From assembly GCF_051014685.1 (NCBI RefSeq), contig NC_135058.1:8470811-8534810 (forward strand): 64,000 bases of DNA, read 5' to 3'. Positions 33,985-45,844 of this stretch are shown one piece after another (within the stretch, counting starts at the first letter, position 1; the number at the start of each line of letters is the position of its first letter). A program made the translations under genes and the position numbers. This DNA is from Ptiloglossa arizonensis. Lineage: Eukaryota > Arthropoda > Insecta > Hymenoptera > Colletidae. The notes below the pieces were generated by a model that did not search any database, was not told the DNA's origin, and was given only the letters and a program-made list of their open reading frames with translations.

Positions 33985-36115
33985 CACAAACCGTGGAATC
34001 TACCCGTCCTGATTACCTCTGTCGAACAACTATCCCTTCGTTAAGGGCAATCGGGAATTTATTTACCTTGGATATTTTGTTTCGGTGTGGCCAGCAACGA
34101 GTCTCCCGATCAAATCGTCCAATGTAAACAAAATGCGGATCGCTGGACCAACAACGAAATAATTAAAGCGAACAAGTGTACCCGGGCTGTACTCGGACCA
34201 ACTACGACGACGCGAGAAACCGAGACACCGTGTGGCTGAACCGTTTAATCTCGATCCACTGGCCGTCCGGGTGTTTCTGTGTTTACACAGGATTCGAAAG
34301 AAGGCCTCGAAGTGGCAAAGGAGGGCCCACCGTCGAGTTTCGGGTTTGTCTTAGCCACAGGACTCCGTCGCCGAAGGCTCGAACAGGATTCCCGTGGTGG
34401 ACTCTTTCACCAGCGAGCAACAAGAACGAACCCACAATTTCTGGGGGCATCGTTTACGTTCGTTCCCTTTGTTCGCCACCAAGAGAAGCCTGCTGTTCGT
34501 TTCACGTCGAGCTCGAACTTCGCGAAGTATGAAATTCACTACCAGCGACGGTCTCGTTTTCGGCCCGGTCGATAAAATTTGCTAACACTCGGCTCGCGAT
34601 CGTTAAACCCTCGCGGTTAATTACAACGTAAATTCATCCGCGGGGATATTTTTATCACTGTATTGTAAATTATCCCGCACGGTAAATATTTGGTATTCTT
34701 TACGATCGCAATTGTTAACGACAAACGAGGACTCGACGATCGCTTTGCTCTCGGGACGATTTCCAAGTGAAGTAACAAGTTGAGGGGGGAAATTTGGAAA
34801 TTTCTTTAGAAATTACACGGTCGATGTGTCTTCTTTTTGGTTATTCTTTCAGTGGTAATATTATTTTTAAAATAAACTTTACCTGTATATTTATGTATAC
34901 TAGGTGATTGGATAAGTTTCGTTGTTTTTTTCATTGTAAGAAGGTACTGTGATATTAAAACTTTGAACGATTGTAAATATACGAGTCGATGGATCTACGC
35001 GAAACTTTGCACTCGTTCGTCAAACAATGGTACTCATCTTTGAGAATATAAAACGACGAATCTGGAGTTCACATGAGGTCACGTGAGTTCCGTTTATCTC
35101 GTCCCGTGTCGGCTACCGACCAACCCAAAAACTGTCCTTCCTGTCGTAACGCGAAACCATGGAAGATTCGTTCGGGCTTCCGAACGACACGCGTAGTTGC
35201 ATATTCGGTGGCCACATCCGCGTGAAACCGCACGGTTGGCCAGTTTTTGAAACAAGGCAGATCGTGTCCGGTCTTTTTTCTCAGGAAACGAGTCGAATCA
35301 CCGAGACTGTACCCGCGAAGACTCGTTTCGATACGTGGAATCCTCTATAATTTTCTAGACACGCGATCTATATTATATTATTATATCTAATATTGTATTA
35401 TTTTACGATAATATACCTGTATCGCTCTCGATGGATAAATCCGACGTGAAGAAGAATTAACAGAACACACATCCGAGATTCGTCAAGAAGTTGTACGTCA
35501 AGCCAGTGTTTCGTATTTAAGGACGTTCTCGAACTGTAGCGTGGAATGTAAACAAATATTTAATAGTTCGTCGGTGTAGTTGTTGTTTCATAGCATTGCT
35601 AACAAGAGTAACGTAGGAACGGTCGTGAAATGAAAGAGAATAGAGTTTCAAGATGTACGCGTATTAAAAGGAACGGAACAACGAAACGAAAACATAAGAA
35701 AAAATGATAACTGGGCTCGTACCGTGAGATTTTCCACCCAGACTCTGTTCGGATACTGTGTTAATACCGCAACGGGAGCACAGTTCATTTCTGTTTACCG
35801 GTTCATTATCGTAATGAATAACAACAGAGGTATGAAACACTCGCCACACATTTGCACACTTTCTATTTCTCGATCTCCCGACTCCACTGTTGCACCACTC
35901 TCTCAACCTCCGCGTATCCCGTACTGTATTGTAATCACTCATTCTTTCGTACAAACATTCGTATCCTCGTTCATGATACGTTTAATAAAAACAATCTCGT
36001 GGAATCTGTCTTCGGTGCAATTAGCAGTTCAATCTGTACAATTATCGTGTAAGACTCGTGGAAAGTAAATTTTAGGCCAAACATAAGAACCACGGGTGAG
36101 TCTTGGTCACATTTA
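33985..36115. other. Unique sequence, no gene supported
   Basis: Unique DNA with chance frames of up to 118 codons (34176-34532 +). A possible mariner-like end at 34905 is listed separately. A 63-codon ATG frame at 35159-35350 (+) has ordinary composition (starts MEDSFGLPND) but no recognisable family. Confidence 0.4.
34905..35000. mobile_element. Possible mariner-like terminal fragment
   Basis: TACTAGGTGATTGGATAAGT followed by TTCGTTGTTTTTTTC resembles the left end of insect mariner elements (AGGTTGNCCNATAAGTTTCG type), with a TA directly before it as expected for the target site. No matching inverted end or transposase was found downstream, so at best this is a fragment. Confidence 0.25.
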
Positions 36116-36172
36116 TCGAGTCGAGTCAAGTTAAATCAAGTCGAGTTGAGTCGAGTCGAGTCAGGTCAGGTC
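36116..36172. repeat. (GAGTC)n pentanucleotide repeat
   Basis: Degenerate TCGAG/TCAAG/TCAGG pentamers immediately upstream of the TTTATCTG repeat. Confidence 0.8.
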
Positions 36173-36195
36173 ACTGGAGGTCATATGAAGTCACG

Positions 36196-36415
36196 TGAGG
36201 TTTATCTGTTTATCTGTTTATCTGTTTATCTGTTCATCTGTTTATCTCTTTATCTCTTTATCTGTTTATCTGTTAATCTATTTATTTATCCATTTATCTA
36301 TTTATCTATCTCTTTCTTTCTTTCTTTATCTATTTATCTATTATCTATGTTCTATCTATCTATTTATCTATTTATCCATTTATCCATTTATCCATTTATT
36401 CATTTATCAATTATT
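36196..36415. repeat. (TTTATCTG)n/(TATC)n microsatellite
   Basis: About 220 bp of TTTATCTG octamers grading into TTTATCTA and CATTTATC units. It produces periodic hydrophobic frames (36146-36421, 36195-36431), which are artefacts. Confidence 0.93.
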
Positions 36416-38789
36416 TACTAACAGCAGGTAACGCATGATACTTATCTCGTGTATACGGTTACTTGTTGCACAAAGGTAAAATATTCCAAACTCAATAACG
36501 TATCTCTATTGACATCAGACAAAATTTATGCTTCGTCTATGAGTAGTGTAATAAAATTTCTCTAACTTAGAAATCCATCTTTATTAAGATTACAGAAAAA
36601 ATATCTATAGAAAATTGACCGTATCGAGGATTGCGAATAGCGATAAATGTAACTCTAGATAGACAATTACCTTACAATATTTACACCCTAAACAGTGGAA
36701 CAAGCGTGAAACGTACACTACTCGACGCAATCTAATAAATAAATGCTCCATTTATTTTGTCCTGCTATAGTTCCGTGGCAATGTTATCGAGTATAATGCA
36801 AAAGTGAGTGATCTTTGACTCTGGAGAATCCAAGTCTTGGATCTCCCCTGGGAAATGAAATTTTGGCGTCGTTGAGTGTTCACCTTTATCTCACGTCGAC
36901 TCGTTGCTCCGCGTTTCGGTGAAATTCGATAACGTTTACGGTCGCGTACAAGCAAACCACTCCAATTACGGAAATACAATGCTAGATCTTTTACGGGGAG
37001 TATAACGATAAAGGGAACGATACCGCGATGTTAATCACCGCGTTCAACGATAATTAAAAAAGCCACGGTGCACGGGGGTGGCGAGAAGGATCTTTAAAAA
37101 TTATGAACCGGTGAAGACACGAGACGTAAAATTCATTTCCTCCGCGGGTCTCCACTTTCTTTTCTTCGCTCTTCTCGTTCCTTTGTCGTCCCGACAAACG
37201 AAGTTCAAGTGCCCGCCAGCCGACGAAACACTCAGTGGCATCTTCACATTGCTGCTCCGATTCTCGCGAAGGAAAGTATATTATAACGTGGAAAAAATTT
37301 CTCCACGAGCCTCGAAAACTTTTCAAGATTATCCAAGCATTCGTATCGTTCCCTTCGGTGTCTCACGAGAGATAATCACTCGAGCGTCGCTTGTCGAGGA
37401 ACATCGACACGTGTTTCTTTTGATCGTTTCGTTGATCTATTTTGAAATTAACATATTCGACGTACGTTCTCTTCGCGGTGTAAATTATATTATTAACAAT
37501 TGAGCCGTGTCGCGACCAGTCGTATAAAAATATAATATTGACGATTGAGTCGCGCGTATAAAAATGAAAATTTTATGAAATTGAAAGCGAAAGCTTAATT
37601 TTTGTCACAAATGAGACATTGAAGAAACGAGATTATTTCTTCAATTAGAAAAAATAATATAGTATGTTTCAGTTTATCTGTACAATGACACTGTATGTAC
37701 TATACATTGGAAAGAATCTAAACGAAAATTAGCTCTAACATTGTGTTACCTTTATACGTAAAATTTGTCGCAACATATTCATTTCATTACAAACGGCTAC
37801 TAATGTCACGTTCATATCTCGTGGAGGACCTACATCCATGGATTCGAATTGTCGAAGTACAAGCTTCAATCTTGCTTCAACTAAAATAATCACGCGTAAG
37901 AATCTAAAAAAAAAAAAAAAAGAAACTACTAATACTCGCGAAAAAATCTCTAAAAAAATTTCCAAAAAAAAAGGATCCATTCGGATTTAGAAAGCCTTCG
38001 AAGATTATCCACGTATTCGTTTCCTACGTCGTCTTGAAAAATGAACCGCTCCGATTTATTCGTATCCGGGTTGTTCGCCGTAACACGTTCTCCCGATACG
38101 GGAGCAATGAGATTGAAAAGTAAATAAACGAAGCTCGAGAGCGTTAGATCAAATAAGGGCATTATATCTGAAAAGACAGCGATCGAACGTAAACACAAAT
38201 GGAATATATATATATATTCGCTGTCGCGGGATTGCCTCACGTGGCGCAACACCGAGCACCCATTAATTAGATTCTAAACATAGGAACACTCTTACTCAGT
38301 TTCCTATAAATCGAAGCCGTAGGTCGTGTAGCTCCCGCGAAATAATTAATACAACCGTGCCGGTTTCACAGCGCGAAGATTTACGCGGCAGCAGCGTGTA
38401 CCTTTCTGGAAGCCGAGCCGATGCGTCTCGTCTTTCTATTATCTACGTGGCTAATAATTATTACATTATCATTAGCCGTTTGTTATCCGAGAGGCGAAGA
38501 CTAACACGACGGTGAATTCACGGAACGGAACCCAAGAACATGGCGGAAGCTGAATACGCCTTTGTCCACCGGCTTCGATCGTCCACGGTGTCACGAGGAT
38601 GACGCATTCAGCGAAATGTGATTGTTGTTCACCTTTTTGTTGTATTGAAGTTCGTCACGACCGGTGGATACATCGCAGAATCCAGACCCTCGTCACATTT
38701 TCTCGTCTTCGAGGTGAGTCGCACGAGATCTTAATGTTTGGTCGTTTATTTTTCGGCCATCCTGTACGTACAGATTTTCGTTGAAATTA
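36416..38789. other. AT-rich unique sequence, no gene supported
   Basis: Chance frames of up to 141 codons (37078-37503 +, also open antisense at 37054-37326). A poly-A run lies at 37906-37921 and an (AT)n tract at about 38203-38215. Nothing recognisable. Confidence 0.45.
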
Positions 38790-39185
38790 TTAATATTAAT
38801 GTAAGTTCAAATTATTAGTATTGTTAATCGTTCAAATTATTATTAGGGTGGTTGTAAATTGTACAGAATAATATTTTTGTCAATTTGAATATCTTACGAG
38901 TGTATGTATATTTTTTTCTTTTTTTGATATTTATTAAAGATGAATAAATACAATTAGCTGTATATAGCTTTGCGTATGGGATTTATCGAGACTATTATTA
39001 TCGGTGAAATAAATATGTGGATGATTATAAATTATAGAAGAATATTTTGAAGAACTTGAACATCTTACGAATATATTTTGTTTCTTGTTCTTTATACATC
39101 GAAGATTACTTCGAGGTGTTGATACGAAATTAAGAATTATTCTACGCGGTAGAAATATTTTAAACAACATTTGTATCGATCGATA
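38790..39185. repeat. Diverged tandem duplication, about 168-bp unit
   Basis: GGNTGRTTRTAAATTRTAGA, then GAATATTTT, then TTGAAYATCTTACGARTRTA and TTTCTTNTT occur in order from about 38845 and from 39012. Confidence 0.75.
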
Positions 39186-40149
39186 CCCTCTGCGCCGCAT
39201 TACCGTAGACGGAGCGTCGCATTTTATTAAGTATTTTGCAGCACAGTCGAGTACAAATCAATGGTAAATTAGATCCGTGATCCAATTATTAAAACATCTC
39301 GGTCACGACTTTGTATGCCAGCTGTAAGTCATCGTTACGGGGACACGCCGGGGCTTTTGGTGCACGGGAAATTGAAAAAACAAACAATCTCAAAGTATAA
39401 TAACTACATTTTGCCACTCTTTTAATTTCAGTTAGTTGGTGCACTCGCTCTGCGCAGCTGCTGGAATTACGTGTATTTCAAAATTAAAATTGCAAATTAC
39501 CGTTCCATTATTACCCTTTTTGTTACTTTTATGGGGAAGAAAAAAACTGCGAGGAGATTGTCAATTTTTCAGAAAATGAAATATTCCCGTATGCGCATAC
39601 ACAATGAGGTTTCTTAATTGCAATAAGACCCATTGGTAATCTACTGAATGCAAAGTAAGGGTACGACCAGTGAAACTACAAACGAGCGACAGGTGAAATA
39701 AACTTCGGAGAAAAGAAAAATTATTAATGCAAGAGATACTTCAATACTCGAAGCTTAAGAAGTTTACAGGCGTTTCAATTTACACTACCAGAATCCCTTT
39801 AAACGTGGTCGTGGATAATTAAGAGCTTCGCGAACAAACAACGCCAAGATAATTTATTTAATATTCAAAACGATGCTTGGCGAATTTCTGCAAACAAGAG
39901 ACGCAATTCTTGCTTCGTGTTTATCGCATACACTACTCGACCTATTGCTGACGGATTGCTGTTGAGCATCCAGCAGCCTTTGTTCTTGCGCATTGTTAAG
40001 GCACGAGTGTCTTCGAAACGGTGTTAAAAATTTCTTAACGCGAAGTTTTATCAAAATTTACCGACAAACTTAGAGATAATGCTAGGAATGCTTGCCAGCA
40101 CCGAAGATAAGAAACGAAACACGTTAATAGCAATTAATACTCGAATAAA
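39186..40149. other. AT-rich unique sequence, no feature recognised
   Basis: Unique DNA, short chance frames only. No splice-site pair or repeat seen. Confidence 0.45.
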
Positions 40150-40760
40150 CTCTTACAACCAGTGATTAAGAATATCAAAATTACCCATAATAGTATTTTC
40201 TACGTTTCTATCTATCATGGTAGACAATTCCTACTTCTTTATCGCGTACTACTCAATAATAATTAACATTCTCTTAAATAAACTCCTACCAGTGATTAAC
40301 TATACAGAAACGATCAAATGCACTTAAAACTATCGATTCTCCCTCCAAAATTGCTCCAAAAACAAAAACAGAACCATCTCAGAAATAATCGCAGTCCCTG
40401 TTACTCAACAATTTACTTCTCTTAAATAAACTCTTACCAGTGATTAACTATACAGAAATGATCTACAAATACAGAAACGATCAAATGCACAGCGATAGTT
40501 AAAACTCCCCTCCAAAATTGCTTCAAAAACGAAAGAAGAACCATCCCAAAAATAATCACGATCCCCGTTACTCAACAATTTACTTCTCTTAAACAAACTC
40601 TTACCAGTGATTAACTATACAGAAATGATCTACAACAAATACAGAAACGATCAAATGCACAACGATACTTAAAACTATCGACTCTCCCTCCAAAATTGCT
40701 CCAAAAACCGTAAACAGAACCATCCCAAAAATAATCACGGGCCCTGTTACTCAACGCTCC
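40150..40760. repeat. Tandem repeat, 129-167 bp, four copies
   Basis: ACCAGTGATTAACTATACAG-like cores occur at 40159 (decayed), 40288, 40436 and 40603. The later units share GAAACGATCAAATGCAC, CCTCCAAAATTGCTYCAAAA, AACCATCCCAAAAATAATCA and GTTACTCAACAATTTACTTC. Units lengthen rightward (129, 148, 167 bp), mainly by a duplicated CAGAAATGATCTAC segment. Confidence 0.88.
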
Positions 40761-41664
40761 ACAGTCGCGCACGCGCGTACGTTCCACGTGACCGCGGAAT
40801 TGTCCACAGAAACCGTTTACAAACAATCGTGGAAGTCGTGGAAGAATTATTCATACGCGCGCGCCCTTAAGCACACACCGCGAGTGGTGGGGAGGAACGA
40901 CGTGTATCGCGCGTGCGCGTAAACGTATCGATACGCAAACGTACACCGAACAAACGAATTGTACGTGGAAACACAAACGGGACGACCGCGTGCATCTGCA
41001 CGGGGAGACTTCGTTCCGCTCGTGTCCTCCGTGAAACCGATTCACGAACACGCGTGCACTCGGTGCACACTGTTTGATGCGAGCTGTACGTCATCCGCCA
41101 TCATAATTGCACGCACACGCGTGAACGCGCGTTTCTCGTGGACGAACCGACACACCGTTCCCCGCGCAAATATACGCGCACGCAGCCCTCGCGTATAAAC
41201 ATGAATATTTATTTTACCGAGCGTCGCTAAATATTATTCATTACCTAGTCGCATTTACATGAAAATCGTATAAGGTATATACGCGACCGTGAAAGAGAGG
41301 GGAGGTAGAAGATCTCGAATACGAGAATGGTTCCTCCGCGTTTCTCTCTCCCGATCGCTGATCCACGGATCGCGGTGTCCTTCGCGTTCACGGCCACACG
41401 AGAAAGCCTATGGTAACCGCGTTTTTCCTCCTCCTCGGTGTTACGAGCATCGAAAGTACATTAAGGACCTCTATATCCGCGTCCGCGTATGCATATTTAG
41501 CCCCCGTGCGCCTCCCTGTCCGATACCAACGGAACCCGGACGTGTCTCGATGGCGGCGTTTAACCCCTTCGCTTTTCTACGCAAACTCGACGCGGAGATA
41601 GAGAAACCTTCGCTGAAACGAAACGACCAGCCGACGAAAGCGGAATATAACTTCCAACGTGAAC
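40761..41664. other. CpG-rich unique sequence, weak coding candidate only
   Basis: GC-richer DNA with many CGCG/ACGCG motifs. An ATG at 41550 opens a 58-codon frame (MAAFNPFAFLRKLDAEIEKP...) of natural composition. Its last third lies in the duplicated segment 41665-41995, and no donor or homologue was recognised, so it is not called. Confidence 0.4.
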
Positions 41665-41995
41665 ATTCGGGACCTGTCCACGTCGATTCTGATAGAACCC
41701 GGCTATTCTTGAGTCCTGGTTCCTAGTCTGCGCGTACGATAATCGTAACCGTGGAGGATCGATCACCGATAGAGAAACCGAGTGTATAATTTGGAAAAAC
41801 CTCTCAATTGGTTATCAATCGATTAATTTATCTATATCGATCTCATCGCACGACCTCTCGAGGAATTATACCTATCCACGTCGATTCTGATAGAACTCGA
41901 CTAGAGTCTCGTGGGTCCTGGTTCCTGGTCTGCGCGTACGATATGTAAAATTTGGAGAAACCCCTGACTCGGTCATCAATCGATTAATTCTCGAT
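41665..41995. repeat. Tandem duplication, 198-bp unit
   Basis: ACCTRTCCACGTCGATTCTG begins at 41672 and at 41870. Both copies continue with AGTCCTGGTTCCT/GGTCCTGGTTCCT, TCTGCGCGTACGATA and, later, ATCAATCGATTAAT. Identity is high over the first 80 bases and lower afterwards. Confidence 0.88.
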
Positions 41996-43089
41996 GAATG
42001 ATAAATCACGAATGTGTACCGATAAAAGATTTTTCGTTTGCACGAGTACCTCCCTGAAACCGAGTATTCGTGTATCGTATAGGGTCGGATCGTTCAAATA
42101 TTGGTAAGCCGTGTACGATATCGACGAAACCGGCTAACTGGCACGAATTAGACGGAACAAACCGCTGACACGACTCGGACTGCAAAGGGTTGAAGGGATT
42201 GGGGGCTGGCGAGGCAGAACACCCCTTCGGTAGATGGGTGCGCGGGGATTAATAGTCATCTTTCGGAGAGCGTTTATCGTAACGGCGACGCAATACGGAA
42301 GAGTGTCGTGTCATGAGATTTCATCAGTTTTATGGACGGCGGATAATGGGTAGGGAACGACGAACCGTGGTTCGGTGAATTTCTCGGGGGGGATGGCTGC
42401 GTTTCCGCCTAGCGAGACGAGGCTTTACAATGGGACAGGATTTTCGAGGCGATAACGCCGATGAAAAATGTATCGCGCGAAGATGAAAATGCATTGTAAC
42501 GATCCGACGGTTGAAGCGCCTCTCATTGTCTACCGGAATAGGCGACGCTGCTCCATCGCGAGGCGTCGCGCGACTCGTTGCTTGTAGCGACCCGTAGCTT
42601 CGTTCCGATTGAAAAGCTCGTCTCCTCGGTGTGACGTGCACGGTGTATAGAAGAACGCGGGAGACGGTAAAATCTTGGCAAATATTTAAATGTGTCGACA
42701 AATGTACGAGGTGTCTTCGGGCGCGCGAAACGGTTCCAGCGTTTCTCGTACCGGAAGTGACGGGAAATTAAAAATATTTTCGTAACTCGTCGAGCTATTC
42801 ACCGTTGTACTGGCGTAATATCGGGAAGACGATATTTTGGAAATCGGTACGAGTAAAAAGGTACATTTGAGTGTGATACTTTTTCGTTCCTTCAAAGAGC
42901 ATTGTTCGATGATTAAGAAATAGTTCGCATACTTTTCTGACATTTTTTAACAAATTTGTGAAGCTCAAGGGAGTGGAAAGTATTACCAAAGGACCGTGTT
43001 TGAGGTCACTGTATACGTCGGGAAAGGATGCTTATCTTCTACGGAGTGGAGTATTCCTTTTGTGATAGGTATTAAGATACTTCTATTAT
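41996..43089. other. Unique sequence, no gene supported
   Basis: Moderately GC-rich at 42150-42660, AT-rich after. The longest frame is 42330-42701 (-), 123 codons, Arg-rich, unrecognised. Confidence 0.45.
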
Positions 43090-43405
43090 TGGTACTACCG
43101 CTACTACCGCTACTACCGACATTATCGTAGCTACTAACTGTCATTACCAATCGCTACTAACCACCACTAATCGCTACTAACCGCTACCAACCGCTACCAA
43201 CCGCTACCAACCGCTACCAACCACTACTGACAGCTACTGACAGCTACTAACCGCTACCAAACACTACTAAGGCCTACCAACCGTTACCAATCGTTATTAA
43301 TCGCTACCAACCGCTACCAACCGTAACCAACCGCTATCAACCATTACAAACCGTTACTAATTGTTACCAATTGCTATCAATTACTATCAGCTGCTACCAC
43401 TATCG
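43090..43405. repeat. 10-bp minisatellite (CTACCAACCG)n
   Basis: About 30 tandem CTACYAACCG decamers with point variants (CTACTACCG, CTACTGACAG, GTTACCAATC). The purest part is 43185-43225, so this is a decamer repeat drifting outwards. No open frame uses it consistently. Confidence 0.93.
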
Positions 43406-44255
43406 TTACCATGTCTGCTAAAACTATTATTATTAACAGTATTCTTATACATACGCCTCTCAGGTTCAGATCTTTGTTCGTAATACATGTTCGAATAAAA
43501 AAAGTATTACCTGAAATAAAATGGAATTTCCATAGCCAATGTAAAATATTATCGATTCCTAGAATTCTAACGTTCGTATATTCCGTGAATTAATATTACC
43601 GGAATTTTTTAAACTATCTCGTCAAATATCAACACTCTTGCATCGAGAGAACTCGATGACCGTGCAGGTATTCCTATTTCATGGATTCTTGAAATTGTAA
43701 CGTTATTTTCAAGGATTTCCAGGAATAGAATTTATGGTAATGGAATTTTTCAAGTACATGGAAATTCTTCAACGTAGGAAACGCAAACAAATGTAGCGTA
43801 TCCTTACACTCGTTAGCGTTTTATTCGATTGCTTTCAAACTTTTCTATTTTTTTAGGTTACATTGATATCGCTTTGTGCAATTTACACAGAGCGTTAAAT
43901 CTTCGTTTCGGTAGAATTACAGACAAACTTATTTAATAGTTCATAGGGACTTTGAAACGAACCAAGGTCGTAAAAGTTACTCGAACAGAAACAAGGTGTC
44001 TAGCCTTGTCTTCTTTAGTTGTAGGGCGTCTTCAAAGTTTGCTTCTCCGTTTCGTAAACATGGTCGTAGTATATTTGGTCCTTGGATCGTTGAACGGTTC
44101 GTGGATATGATGGAAGATTGCAGCATGGCACTTCGTAGATAATGCAAAATGATTCTGAAACGATACACAAACAGACAGATATATAGTTTCTTCTCTGACC
44201 TCTCAACCTAAATAAAAGAAGAACACAGATCAGTTTAACAACTAATATTTCGTGC
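43406..44255. other. AT-rich unique sequence, no feature recognised
   Basis: Unique DNA with short chance frames. Nothing notable. Confidence 0.45.
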
Positions 44256-44945
44256 ACGACTTGAGTCACCTTGTACTTCGTAATTCAATTTCGCTTGCAA
44301 ATCATAGTAGCACGTCACTGACCCAAACCATACGATCCGAAACATTACAAAATTACACCGATTTCTATAATGGTCGAATGATTCTACATTAACGATTAAT
44401 TTAGTGGCGTTAATGAGTCAATAACGACTTACATTCATCGAATATCTTCGTCTCGAGTCATCTTGCACCCTCGTTACCGACCCAAATCATCCAATTCGAT
44501 TGGTAACGATCAAACGATCGTCCATTAACGATTAATCTCACGATGTTAACGAGTCAGTAACGACTCTATCGGATAACTTTCGTTTCGAATAACCTTGTAC
44601 CAGAATTTTCAATTTTGCCATCCAATGTGAAAAATAATTGCTCGTTACCGACCCAAACCATCCAATTCAATTGGTAACGATCAAACGATCGTCCATTAAC
44701 GATTAATCCCACGAAGTTAACGAGTCAGTAACGACCCTATCGGATAACTTCGTTTCGAAAAACCTTGCGTACACACCGTACGTTGAATTTCGCTACCGTT
44801 TCGGAAAAAATAATTGCTCGTCGCGAATCGAAACCGTGCGATTCGAAAACGGAATTACACCGGGTTGGTTCGGTAGCGATAGAATGGTCGTCCATTAACG
44901 ATTAATTCCGCGGCGTTAATGCACCGATAACGATGCAGCACGGCT
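44256..44945. repeat. Tandem repeat, 136-199 bp, four copies
   Basis: CATTAACGATTAAT occurs at 44387, 44523, 44694 and 44893, each preceded by GGTAACGATCAAACGATCGT or a relative, and followed by GTTAACGAGTCAGTAACGAC and then AACCTTGTAC or similar. Copies two and three are nearly identical over about 110 bases. The others are diverged and carry indels. Confidence 0.92.
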
Positions 44946-45844
44946 CGTCAATTTGACGTTCGATTTCGCACCGACGCGTCCAACGTCGAGGTCCACCGAA
45001 ACGAATCACCGTTCGCGTGTAAAATCCCGTGACGTTCGGTTTTTCGGTGTTTCCATCGGAAGAAAAGAAACATCGGTGTTCGAATTATGGCGGTGGTCAC
45101 CGACACGCGTTCTCGACCATCAAAATCCAAGTCGCGGGTCACTGTCTGTTCGTGATTCAAAAAAATCGTAAGTTTTTCCAACGATTACGCAAACCGTAGG
45201 AACGGAAATGGCGAAACGCGGCTACGATGACGACGACAATCGAACGTGGACGCGCGCACGTATCGGTTCGCGGTTTGTGCACGCTCGACAAACCCAACGT
45301 GGAAAATTTATGAAATTGACTGACTGAGCCGCGCGTCGGAATACTGAAACGCAAACCAGACGGGGGCTTCCCTCGTTTACCGGTCTCGCTGTATCGATTC
45401 CTGCTTCGAATTCGCTCGCAACCGCGACAACGTCAACGCCTCGCGTACCCCGCCCTACGAACTGCACGAACTTCGAAATCGTGCGTCGATTCGCAACGCG
45501 AGCCACGCCGATCTGAATTTCACGCACGTTGTTGCGTAATGCATCCACGATAGGTTTGCGACGTTAACGTCCATCTGGCGTGTGAAAGTGGCAGCAATCT
45601 TTCGAGACGACGTCGTTGGAAATTTTCATGCAGCCACGAGGCGTTTCAATCGGTGGGAGGGACGGGGAAATATTACGAGAATCGAGGAGATTAAGTTTTC
45701 TCGACTCGACAAGAGTGAGTAAAGAGAAACGAAACGTTCGTGGGGAATTCGTAGGATAGAAGGTGACGGACCAGGAATTTGGTCTTGCTCGCGCGACATT
45801 GTACGTTTTTCTTTGTCTGTGTAATCGAGTCTCGTTGGATCACG
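44946..45844. other. CpG-rich unique sequence, no gene supported
   Basis: Chance frames of up to 108 codons (45222-45548 -). No convincing exon, no repeat. Confidence 0.45.

Noticed and set aside
36146..36431. Hydrophobic frames of repeated LFICLSVY-type peptide
   Set aside because: Direct product of the TTTATCTG microsatellite.
41550..41726. ATG frame MAAFNPFAFLRKL... of 58 codons
   Set aside because: Its last third lies in a 198-bp tandem duplication whose second copy is not coding; no donor or homologue was seen.
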